The notes below the pieces were generated by a model. The model was not told the DNA's origin and did no database searches. It saw only the letters and a list, made by a program, of their open reading frames with translations. 64,000 nucleotides of DNA from Diphasiastrum complanatum (Eukaryota; Streptophyta; Lycopodiopsida; Lycopodiales; Lycopodiaceae): positions 59,229,296-59,293,295 of the forward strand of contig CM055092.1 of assembly GCA_029204225.1 (NCBI GenBank), written 5' to 3'. Shown piece by piece: positions 54,787 to 64,000 of the stretch. Each line of letters starts with the position of its first letter. The first letter of the stretch is position 1. The position numbers and the translations under genes are program-made.

Positions 54787-56627
54787 CCCACTTGATATTG
54801 CATTTGCAGCATGTTTCATTTGCATATTCGATTGGATCATGCACTCTTCATATGCCACTATATTTAGAAAAAGAGTAACTTTAACCATGAAATAAAAATT
54901 TGTTTTTTGTTGCCATTCCACGTGTGTGTATACAATCTTGTGATTAAGGTGGTGCATTTTTATCTTAAAAATGTTGGTTGTAACATGGTTTTTAAAGGCA
55001 GTTTTCTTAGCTTTAGTATCAACAAGAAAATAATGCAGAAGTGCATTTAGCATCCTCTAGTCTACCAACCTCCACTACTTGTAATTTTTTTTTCTTACAC
55101 TTGATTTGTTGAGCTAGCAACATGACAAATAGAAGCACACTCACATTGATTGGTGGCTAACATTAACGGTGCGAGGTAGATTTTCGCCCAAGATTACAAT
55201 TTATCTAGGTATGAAAACAATCTTAATACATGATATCAAGGTCTTTGCTTAATGGCGATCTATACACACATGATGCCATCTCAAGCACACTAACTATACC
55301 ATTCTGGCATCTTGAAATTTGAGTGAGCATTTTATTTTTCTAGCTAGACTTGTTTTCTGATGGATTGATTGTGAGCACTCTGAAGCTTGTTAGCATATTG
55401 TATGGATGGACACAATACTTAGAAAGGCTCACAAAAACGCTAAATTTGACATTGTTGGAGGGGCACTTTAAAGACTTGTATGGTCTAAACTCAGGTTTGG
55501 TTTGCTTCGTGTTGTTTTTTGGTTGATTGAATGTTAGTAGAGCAGCAAACATATTAGCAGATTATTTTTGGTTAAGTAGTAAACTTTTAGAGATATATTG
55601 AAATCCCTAAACATAATATAATGTAAAGTATATTTAAACACAAACCCAAAGTTCACACGTGCAGTTTGCGTATGTTCTACAACTTTTTGCCATGTATTTG
55701 ATATCTTGAAGTATAGTAGGTCCATACTTGATTCCATATCGGTTATGCATTTGCAAATGGAACTAGTCATTGACACGAGAAAGTGAACCTACTCACCCTT
55801 TATGCCATCTAGATGTAAGTCCCACGTTGTGCAAGAAGTTGGAGTGAAAAGACAAAATTGGAAAGAGCATCAATCTACCTCCAGAGTTGTTTTGTGTGTG
55901 GATTCATCGGACATAATTTGGATAGGCACATCCAACCATTTGGAAATCGAATAATTCCAACTTCTAGAACCTACTTGATATCATTACCTACAGTCTTGTT
56001 GTAAGGACTTCACCCAAAATTTATAAAGTTTTCCTTGGGATGAGTTGGTATTGCATAGCAGCACGGTCAATTTTGTTCTTTTATCCATGCTTATCAACAA
56101 AGTGAGCAATGATTTGGTAAGGACAAAATTTATCATGGGATGATTCATTTTACATGGATTAGTCCATGGACTTCACAATAAAAATGTGCTTAGAGAAAGT
56201 CCATGGGCATTCCATTGTGAAGAAAAAACCAACACACTAATTGTGAAGGTTTCACACCCACAATTGATCTTCTAAGGTATTTGTGATTGCACATAGATCT
56301 ATCACATAGATTGCATCCTACAATCTTCCTAGATTGATTCTAAGGCAAGAGCACAATTTCATGCATAATGAATCCACATTCAATTGGCACTCAAAGCAAT
56401 CAAAGTACATGAAAAAATTAAGTTCCCAACATGCTTTTAGAGAGAGAGAGAGAGAGAGAAGCAGCCTAGTAGAGAGAGAAAGTGAGTGAGCCCTCAAGTA
56501 GAGAGAGAATGTGAGGAAAAATGATGTGTATCACATAGATTGCTTCACAAAAACTTGTATGTACAATAAGAGAGCTCTACCATATAGTAGTAGCACGAGA
56601 TCTAGCATAAGTAAATGCTCTAGAAAT
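54785..56627. other. no recognised gene
   Basis: AT-rich sequence with stops in all frames; a short (AG)9 at 56441-56458. Nothing else seen. Confidence 0.35.
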
Positions 56628-56835
56628 GATTGGACCCCATTTATTGCCTTTCTACATCATGATTGGACCCAACCCCTAGATTTGCACGTCTCATCATGAT
56701 TGGGCCTCATGATTTCCACCTCACAATTTGATTGGTCCTCATGATGTGCACCTCTAAACATGATTGGTCCACATGTAATGCACCTCTTGAAGGGATTGGC
56801 CTCGTGATCTATGCCTCTAAATGTGATTGAGCCAA
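56628..56835 (+). repeat. minisatellite, unit 30-37 bp, about seven copies
   Basis: GATTGG recurs at 56628, 56661, 56698, 56730, 56762, 56794 and 56824. Each copy is followed by CC(T/A)CATGAT-like and TGCACCTCT-like words, giving units such as ATGATTGGTCCTCATGATGT. Spacing 33, 37, 32, 32, 32, 30. Confidence 0.75.
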
Positions 56836-56972
56836 ATAGATGCATTTCAATGCTAACATCATGTGACAAATGTCACTATCTCACTAGATCTCAAGTTTAA
56901 GGCCTATTGACTACTCAAACTCAACATAAATGAACTAAAATGATTAGGCCTACCCTTCACATGTGGGACATG

Positions 56973-57215
56973 TGTGAAAAATTGCCAGTTGGCAAATCTA
57001 GCCATGTAGAATATTGTAAACTATGCACATGAGTGGATCCCACACATGTGAGGCCATGAGGCCACGTGGGAAACCTATCCTAGTGTAGGTTAGATTGAGT
57101 CTAAAGAGTTGGTCAAATCAATTTGGTAGTGATTCCTACATTATAGGAACTACACCTAAATTCTTGTGGATCTTGTGTAGATCCATTTATGCTCCAAAAG
57201 TATGGTATTTTCACA
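56973..57215 (+). repeat. copia 5' LTR (243 bp)
   Basis: Runs from TGTGAAAAATTGCC to GGTATTTTCACA, with 8-base inverted ends (TGTGAAAA/TTTTCACA), and is directly followed by a primer site. No second LTR was found in the window. Confidence 0.72.
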
Positions 57216-57228
57216 TGGTATCAGAGCC
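57216..57228 (+). other. primer-binding site (TGGTATCAGAGCC)
   Basis: Exact initiator-Met-type site immediately after the LTR end CA. Confidence 0.85.
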
Positions 57229-57830
57229 AAGTACAAGAGCTTAACCATTGATCAAAGGCAAGTCCATTTTTAGCAAGTTTTAGTGCTAAAAACTAGTAAT
57301 GAGATGGCGAGTTTGAATCTCAACTTTGGTTAGGGGATTTGATTCCAAACTTCGTAAAGATCAAAATTCGTACTGTCCACATGTGTGGGCACCTCTGAAC
57401 CTGCATTTATTACACAATATTCATTAAATTGGATTCTATTGGTTCTTGATGAGATTTTTTGGTGCTAGTCCTAGGAAAAGCTACCAAGATTAAGTGCCAT
57501 TGATTAGATTTGACTTAGTGTCATGAGATCTAACTAATCTAGGCTAAATAAAAGCCCTATAAAAGTGTTTTACCGGTCCATCAAGAAGTGTGAGGGAGAT
57601 TTAGTCATTATTTTGTCCAAAAATAATCAAATTTGGCTTAAATTGATTGTAGGTTGATATTGCAACTCATCTAATCTTCATTTCATCATTGTGAGGGAGT
57701 GCTAGAACCGTGGTTATAAGTCCATTTGGTGGGCTAGAAACCAAATTTGAGTGAATTACTACAAGAGAGACCTTTGTGGTTTTCTAGAATCAATCAAACC
57801 AATTTTCTTGTTGGTAGAATTCACTATTAA
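57229..57830 (+). other. copia leader
   Basis: About 600 bp untranslated leader between primer site and gag. Confidence 0.5.
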
Positions 57831-58255
57831 GATGGGATCAGTTGGTGCTTTCCTTCTAGAAGCAGGTGAGAGATTAAATTCTACAAATTATGCCATTTGG
57901 AAGGTTAGGATGGGGTGACTAATGGTGCTCCAATACCTTTATGAATTCTTGATTGATGAAGACGATGAACCTCTTGGTGCACAAGAGTTGATTAGATACA
58001 AGAAAAAATCTAGACTAGCACTTCATTGTATTAAGATGAATGTTAGTAATGATCTTTTGAGAGAAGTACCTTCTTGTATTAGTGCTAAAGAGGCTTGGGA
58101 TTCTTTGGAATCAATCTATGAATCAAGTAACACTTGAAGAATTTTCATGATTAGAAATCAAATCTTACAAAACATGAGAAGAAGTGAGGAGAGTGCACAC
58201 GGCTATGTGCTTAGAATCAAGTCTCTTAATAGGGAGTTAGCTTCCATCTGATGGG
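57831..58255 (+). pseudogene. Ty1/copia gag, truncated
   Basis: Starts at ATG 57831 with MGSVGAFLLEAGERLNSTNY, then AIWKVRM, an in-frame TGA at about 57917, LMVLQYLYEFLIDEDDEPLG, RYKKKSRLALHCIKMNVSND, CISAKEAWDSLESIYESSNT and, past a TGA at 58135, a helical end. It is clearly the family of 26427-26939. The sequence leaves copia near 58255, with no zinc knuckle or pol. Confidence 0.82.
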
Positions 58256-59039
58256 GCAAGGGAGATGGAAGAACGCGAAAGGAGAAGAGAGCAGGAATAT
58301 TGCAGAATAGCTCTCCCGTTACAATCAGCTGCTAAGTGCAAAAACAATCTAATAGAAAGCTTATGCAAAATACAATCACAGCTTTAAGTGTTCTTAATTG
58401 CCCAACATGATCTTAAAAAAATAATTCATACTAAAAAACAAGAGTATAGTCCACTGAAGAGATTAGAGATGGTGTGTGTGGTATTACTGAAAAATGGATT
58501 CAATGAGAAGTTTGGTTTTGAAATAGATGGAAGAGCAATATGATATCGCGAGTTCCTCAGGCGTCAAAGATAGCCATCATCTGATCAGAAACTGAGGAGT
58601 CGTAGACGTCCGTGTTCTAATCAGAGTGAGTAAACAAGCACAATCAAATAGCGATAGAGTGCATTCAAATCACAATAAGCATTCATCTACATTATACACA
58701 GATAAAAAGCGTATTGCTGCTATATTACACTGAAGCACAACAATGGCAGTTACAAAATAGAATGACGGGACTTTATAACTATCAAAATTTCTCTCTAGCC
58801 ACTCCTTATCGGTATTTTGTGCCCGACTTCACACAATTTTTTAGGCATATATATATGTATTTAGTAGTTTTGTGAAAATCGTTCTCCATATTAGCTCGAT
58901 TATTTATGACACAAATTCGGCTAACAATTTGTAAAAGTTATTGAATACTAATTCTTTTTAAAAAATTGAGCATACGAAATGGGTATCACTAATTAATCGT
59001 ACCAAAAGATGCACATCTACGTTAATTTGAAGGCCTTGA
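58256..59039. other. no recognised gene
   Basis: AT-rich sequence after the gag break point; nothing recognised. Confidence 0.35.
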
Positions 59040-60998
59040 ATGCAGTTACACAAAAGGATCATTTTTCTTTGCCATTCACTGAGAGCATATTGAACCCCAT
59101 TGCTAGTGCCAAAGCATAAAATTCTTTAGATGGATTTAGTGGGTACAATCAAGTGAAGATCGCACTAGAAGATCAACACAAGACCACATCCCCATTTCTC
59201 ACTGAATGAAAAACCTAGGTGTACAAAGTAATGCCATTTGAATTATGTAATGCGCCCAGTACTTTTCAGTGCGTCATGTAAACTGCTTTCAAGGAATAGT
59301 TAACAAAGTTCTTGAAATTTTATTTGGATGGGATGCATGAAGATCATCCAAGTTAGTTGAAAATAAAAAAATTTCATTGTCAAAAATTTCAAATATCTAT
59401 GAACCCAGAAAATGTCAAATATGGGTTACACATGGCATAGTCTTGGGGCATGTGATTTCACGACATGGCATTGCTACAAATCTTTACAGAATTAGAGTTA
59501 TTATCGATCCTCCAAGACTTGGCACCATACGAGAAGTCTATACTTTTATGGGACATGCAAATTACTATTTTTCATACATTTGGCATGCCCAATTTTAAAA
59601 CTTACCATTATTTGGATTCGGACACAAAAAGCATTGGTGTTATTCTAGAAATCGAAAATACATTAATATTAGCACAAATTTTGCGAGTGCCAGATTAGAC
59701 GATTGAATTCCATGTTCAAATTGATGTACCAAAATATGCAATTGGAGCAGTGTTAACTCAACCATGAGAGTACAGAAATATTTTTTGATCAGGTTCGCTA
59801 GCTGATAGTTGAATGATGCTGAAATCAGTCATTCCACCATGGAGAAGGAAGCCTTAGCAATGGTGTTTTTTGTTAAGAAGTTTCATCATAAATTGATGGC
59901 TACACATTTTTCCTTCTATATAGATGATCATCCATTGTTGTATTTAGTGAAAAAAAACATGCAATATAGGCCGAGTTACAAGATGGTTACTCTTGTTATC
60001 AGAATTTAATTTTCAGGAGGTCATATGAAAAGGTCAACAACATTATATAATGGATCGTGTTTATGCATTCAATCAACACCTGTGAATATCAAAGTAGATG
60101 ATGATCTTCTAGATGTAGCGTTGTTCTTTGTGGAAGCAATACCTGAATGAGTAGCTGATAAGATTGAATATCTTATGCATGGACAACCAAGTGAATCATT
60201 GACCAAAGTACAACAATGCAATTTGATTTGAAGGCACAACAATATCAACTGATAATAGGACAATTGTATCATAGATGATATTCTACAAAGATATGCAATA
60301 GGTATAACTATGTTATCTCATGATGTTATGTGTGGAGGTCACTTTGCATCTGATATCACGATTCATAAAATTTTACAATCATGATATTGGGGTGGCCAAC
60401 CATTCATACGAATACGGAGAAGCACATAGAATCTTGCGATGTTTGTCAATTAGCACAACATCCTACTAAAGAAAATTATGAGCTGTTACATCCAGTTTTA
60501 GTGCAAGCACCTTTTGAAAAGTAGGAACTAAATTTCATTGGACCAATGCATCCAACCGCAAAGGACACCCAAGCACGATATATTATTGTGACTATTGATT
60601 GTATGACCAAGTGGGTTGAAGCAAGAGCAGTGCCGGTAGCAGATGTATGATCGATCACAAAATTCTTATATGAAAACATCAGTCAAATTTGATGTCCATT
60701 AGAAATTGTGAGTGATAGAGGCACTCATTTTGTCAATGAAACAATTAAGATTTTGTTGGAGGAGTTTTTCGTTATATATATGTTTAGTACACCTTATTAT
60801 CCAAGGGGAAATGGACAAGTTAAATCTTCCAATAGGATTATATGTAGTATTCTTACTAATATAGTGGAGGCAAGTAGATCGGATTGGAAACATAAGTCAC
60901 ATGTTGCACTTTGGGCCCAAATGGACTCAGAGCCTCAAAATGGACTTGAGCGAGGGTTGAAACCATTTGAAAAGTTATTAAATGCAGTACATGTGTGA
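59040..60998 (+). pseudogene. degenerate Ty3/gypsy pol (RT, RNase H, integrase)
   Basis: In order on the + strand: RT with LDGFSGYNQVKIALEDQHKT, VMPFELCNAPSTFQCVM and a broken catalytic block near 59310 (FLKFYLDGMHEDH), then LGHVISRHGIAT. RNase H has STMEKEALAMVFFVKKFHHK and YIDDHPLLYL (59820-59960). Integrase has ARYIIVTIDCMTKWVEARAV, EIVSDRGTHFVNETIK and YYPRGNGQVKSSNR (60540-60840). At least six stops or frameshifts. The sequence is more like plant Athila/Tat-type elements than the chromovirus at 8.4-12.1 kb; no chromodomain is seen. Confidence 0.82.
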
Positions 60999-61937
60999 GG
61001 GTTGTCATTTGGTGAAGGTTGAACATTTGAAGCATTTATAGAACCCTCGCAGAGCTTTCAAATTGGTCAAGAACCTTCGCTGAAGTTTTTGGTAACTTGT
61101 TTTATAGTAATGAAGAGACATGTGAAGTTTTTTCCAAAGCCAATTTGCTAAAATAGCACTTTGTCTAATAGGCTATCCAAAATCATCTATATAAGCCTGA
61201 AAATTGACTCATTTTGCACAAATGCTAGTGGAGCTCATGCCAAAAAAATTTGAAACTTTTTCTAACTTTCAAAACAACCTACGTACAAACACTCTCGCCT
61301 TATCTATATAAACCACCCACTCCAAAATCATTACTTTAGAGGTTCGTGTCTCTTGAACACGATATTTTGGTGCTCACTAGTGATGAGAAAGTTGTTGAGC
61401 CATGCTCAAAGCAATGGGCCTTCATGCGATCTTTTTTTTTTAAATGCCTTAAAAACTAATTTTTTATTTATTGCATTTGATATAAAATGTAAGACACAAG
61501 GTGTGTGTGTCTGAAGTCGCCCTTACTGCCATAGGTGTAGACACGGGGACATGTCATTCTCCATCTCATAAGTTAGCGATTTCAACAATAGTTCCCTATG
61601 TGAACTCTACCATCTCCCAGGTGCATACCAATGATGGCTATCTCATTGATGCCATCATAGAACCAGTTATACAAGTTGCGACAACTGAACTAACTAGTTT
61701 GTTGCAATGGATAACCTCAGAAGGGAGCGAATCGCATCGTTTGTGCTGCATTGACTAGTTGAGTCTAATTTTGGATTTGTTGTTGGCACAATGGAATCCT
61801 ATCATTGTCATGTAACCATTGTAGCAAAGCTAAAAAAAGATGATAAAACCTAATGCTAGAAGAAGCACTAGCCGTAATTGTCATGGAGAATAAGATCAAG
61901 AGATTCCAATGAAAATTTGTGCTAATTGTGAAAAATG
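60999..61937. other. no recognised gene
   Basis: An 85-codon open stretch at 61501-61758 (+) has no known motif. Confidence 0.3.
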
Positions 61938-61995
61938 TTAAAATCTAGCAACTAGATTCAGGCCATGTGGCACCATGATGGATTGACATGTATCT
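61938..61995 (+). repeat. first 57 bp of a copia LTR
   Basis: Matches 62513-62570 with a handful of differences, from TGTTAAAATCTAGCAACTAG to GACATGTA. Then it passes directly into RNase H coding sequence. Confidence 0.75.
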
Positions 61996-62460
61996 ATAGA
62001 GGATATCACGTTGATTTTTTTGGTTTTTCAAATTCAAACTTTGTTGGAGACAGGGTGGATAGAAGTTCAATAAGTGCTTATGCTATATTTATTGGAGATG
62101 GAGTCATTTCATGGCTCACAAAAAATCAAGAAACTGTGTCTCTTTCATCAACCGAGGTTGAGAATAAACCACTCACATCCACCACCAAGGAGATCTTGTG
62201 GATCAAGAGGCTATTAATGGAGCTTAAGATGACCACATCTGAAGACATTCCCCTCATCGGATGTGATAACAAATTAGCTCAAAGCCTAACAAATCTGATC
62301 TTCCATGCTAGGAGCAAGCATAACAAAGTTGCCTATCATTATATGAGGGAGAAAGTGCAAAATTCAAGTTGGAGCATGTGGACACCTCTATGTGGCTGAC
62401 ATCCTTGCTAAACTATTGTTGAAAGCTTCATTTGATAAGTTTAGATGATCCCTTAGGGTT
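61996..62460 (+). pseudogene. Ty1/copia RNase H fragment
   Basis: Contains VDFFGFSNSNFVGDRVDRSS (usually GYSDADWAGDxDxRKS), VISWLTKNQETVSLSSTEVE (usually ISWxSKKQxxVALSSTEAE), EILWIKRLLMEL, GCDNKLAQSL, HARSKHNKVAYHYMREKVQN and, after a frameshift near 62370, a DILAKLL-like end. The catalytic Asp of the first block is replaced (NSN). It is followed by a purine tract and LTR, as in complete copia elements. Confidence 0.82.
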
Positions 62461-62512
62461 ATTATCAAATCTATGTTGAAGTCTAGTGACTAGTTTCTAA
62501 GGAGTGTGTAAA

Positions 62513-63140
62513 ATGTTAAAATCTAGCAACTAGATTCATGCCATTTGGTACCATGATGGATTGGCATGTATCATCCACACATGTACATAAGTAGGATAGG
62601 ATTTGATTGAATCAAGTCACCTTTGATTTCTTTGAATTATGCTTGACATGGTCCTATTTTGTAGGGATTTTGCTTGAAGTCGACCACCTCCAAAAAGAGG
62701 CAGCTTGATCTAAGGGCTAACTTGCCTAAATTGGTAGGGTTAGGATCTACCCTAAGTACATTCAGGCCTAACCTTAGATCCGAGCTCAATAGTTATGGAT
62801 TTAGAGCTCTTTTGTACATTACTTTTGAGAGAAATCAAGCTTGAGGTGATTTTCGACAATTTTGCTCTTTCATGAAGGATTGATACTTGATGTTTGTGAT
62901 ATTTTGTGTCTAATGGGTTGATTCGAAGTTGCTAGAAAATTCGTATTCTTCACATAGGTGAGACTCCGTGAGGATCATTAGATGATAGTTTACTTGTGGT
63001 GTTCAAAGACAATTGCCAATTTAGATCAAATTAAGCTAGATTTTGTGTCTAGATCTTGATCAATCTAATTGTTGTGCAATATGTGATGCTTGAATGATGT
63101 ATGTAGATCCCAATGAGGTTTAGATCCTCTGATTTTAACA
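62513..63140 (+). repeat. copia 3' LTR (628 bp)
   Basis: Bounded by perfect 10-base inverted ends TGTTAAAATC/GATTTTAACA and preceded by AAGGAGTGTGTAAAA. The same family in the opposite orientation lies at 27561-28065 with its primer site and gag. Confidence 0.85.
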
Positions 63141-63214
63141 CTAATATTGATGGCATTGGCAACAAGCACCCAGCACATGGCTTTTGACGATAATGTTCAT
63201 GATGGTTGCATGGA

Positions 63215-63593
63215 AAAATATAACTAGGAACCCTATGAGGACCCAATCACACATCTAATGACATGTGGAGCTATTGCATGGGTTAGAATGACTATTGGCA
63301 TGGTGTAGAGTATCAATAGTAATGACTTGCATGTATGGGAATATTGTACGCTTGCATGGGCATATGCATAGGAAAAGTAGAGGCTATATCCTCCTATATG
63401 AACTCCCCCTACTTCCATCTTGTTGTGATTTTTCATTGTCAAGTCTCTCTCTACTCCTGCATCCTGTCTTATGGCACGGGGGTGAAAGTATTGGAAATTG
63501 ATCAATAGCTTTTGCATGGTTGGGTGGTTTGGCTCCACTATTATTCCTTTGTGTGTGTCTTGTAAGCAAGATCTTGAGGTGCTTCTCCTTATA
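63215..63593 (-). repeat. repeat C: 5' part of the A/B family
   Basis: Reverse complement matches the first 380 bp of repeat A, with shared GGAGAAGCACCTC, AAGATCTTGCTTACAAG, GAGCCAAACCACCCAACCATG, ATAGCTCCACATGTCA and GTGTGANTGGGTCCTCA. Similarity stops near 63215, so this copy is truncated. Confidence 0.7.
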
Positions 63594-64000
63594 GATCATT
63601 ATGCATTGTTGATGGTAGTTTATCCCTTGGTTACTTTTTATCAATAAATTTTCAAGGTTAAAGATCCATTGGATCTTGACACTTAGGGTAAATTATTTCA
63701 GGTGATCCATTTGGTGTTTTTGCAAGTTTGAAGACAAACTCAAAATTGGGTGGGCGACAAGGAAGACAATTTGGTGCATTTTTTTCAAGCAAGGGCATCA
63801 CTTTGCCATAGTGGGATCCACCTTTACTGTGGCTTGATATTTTTTTTCTCTTTCTAACGAATTTTTTGGGCTACATAACATGAATATAAGTCAAATTTGA
63901 AGTTAGATTCCATATGGTACTATTTTTTAAAAAAATTGCTATGTTTTTTTGTTGATAATTTTTATAGAATTGCCAAGTGATCCTTATCACTTATAGAACA
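63594..64000. other. no recognised gene
   Basis: AT-rich end of the window; nothing supported. Confidence 0.4.

Overview
The window reads as nuclear DNA of a land plant, most likely a seed plant with a large, repeat-filled genome. It has GT-AG introns several kilobases long packed with transposons, both Ty1/copia and Ty3/gypsy (chromovirus) retroelements with plant-type initiator-Met tRNA primer sites, a hAT transposase relic and long (GA)n/(CT)n tracts. Nothing prokaryotic or organellar was seen. Species cannot be told; an early-diverging angiosperm or a gymnosperm is only a guess from intron size.

Two host genes can be supported. (1) The 3' half of a CCR4-type deadenylase gene (CCR4-NOT catalytic subunit, EEP nuclease fold) lies on the + strand in five exons from 7643 to 21889. 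Exon phases agree at all four junctions. Two introns are 7.6 kb and 5.9 kb because of transposon insertions. The 5' exons were not found. (2) A + strand gene at 50052-52855 has one small exon and a 2.06 kb terminal exon. It encodes a plant protein with a C-terminal kinase-like fold (HGDIRP and GDWG motifs) that I cannot assign to a named family.

Almost everything else is transposable-element debris. 1.8-3.5 kb: 5'-truncated hAT transposase (-). 3.6-4.4 kb: small LTR/chromodomain/LTR derivative (-). 5.0-6.5 kb: degenerate gypsy pol (+). 8.4-12.1 kb: chromovirus with both LTRs, lacking gag and protease (-), inside CCR4 intron 1. 14.1 kb: another LTR with a primer site (-). 16.3-18.5 kb: non-coding repeat A, and 18.7-20.8 kb: LINE ORF1-like sequence with two CT-rich 5' ends (-), both in CCR4 intron 4. 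26.4-28.1 kb: copia gag and LTR (-). 28.4-36.9 kb: a nest in which a nearly complete copia element (29.2-34.3 kb) and repeat B (34.3-36.6 kb) separate two parts of gypsy pol. 38-39 kb: gypsy scrap and a dense palindrome cluster. 41.9-48.8 kb: foldback, MITE-like and SINE-like elements, a copia RT fragment and a segmental tandem duplication. 56.6-58.3 kb: minisatellite, copia LTR, primer site and gag (+). 59.0-61.0 kb: degenerate gypsy pol (+). 61.9-63.1 kb: copia RNase H relic between LTR sequences. 63.2-63.6 kb: repeat C.

The most interesting threads are the unassigned kinase-like gene, three unrelated LTR elements in which the upstream LTR sequence runs straight into a late pol position, the tandem LINE-like 5' ends with long pyrimidine runs, and several strongly foldable sequences without coding capacity. 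No tRNA, rRNA or CRISPR was recognised.
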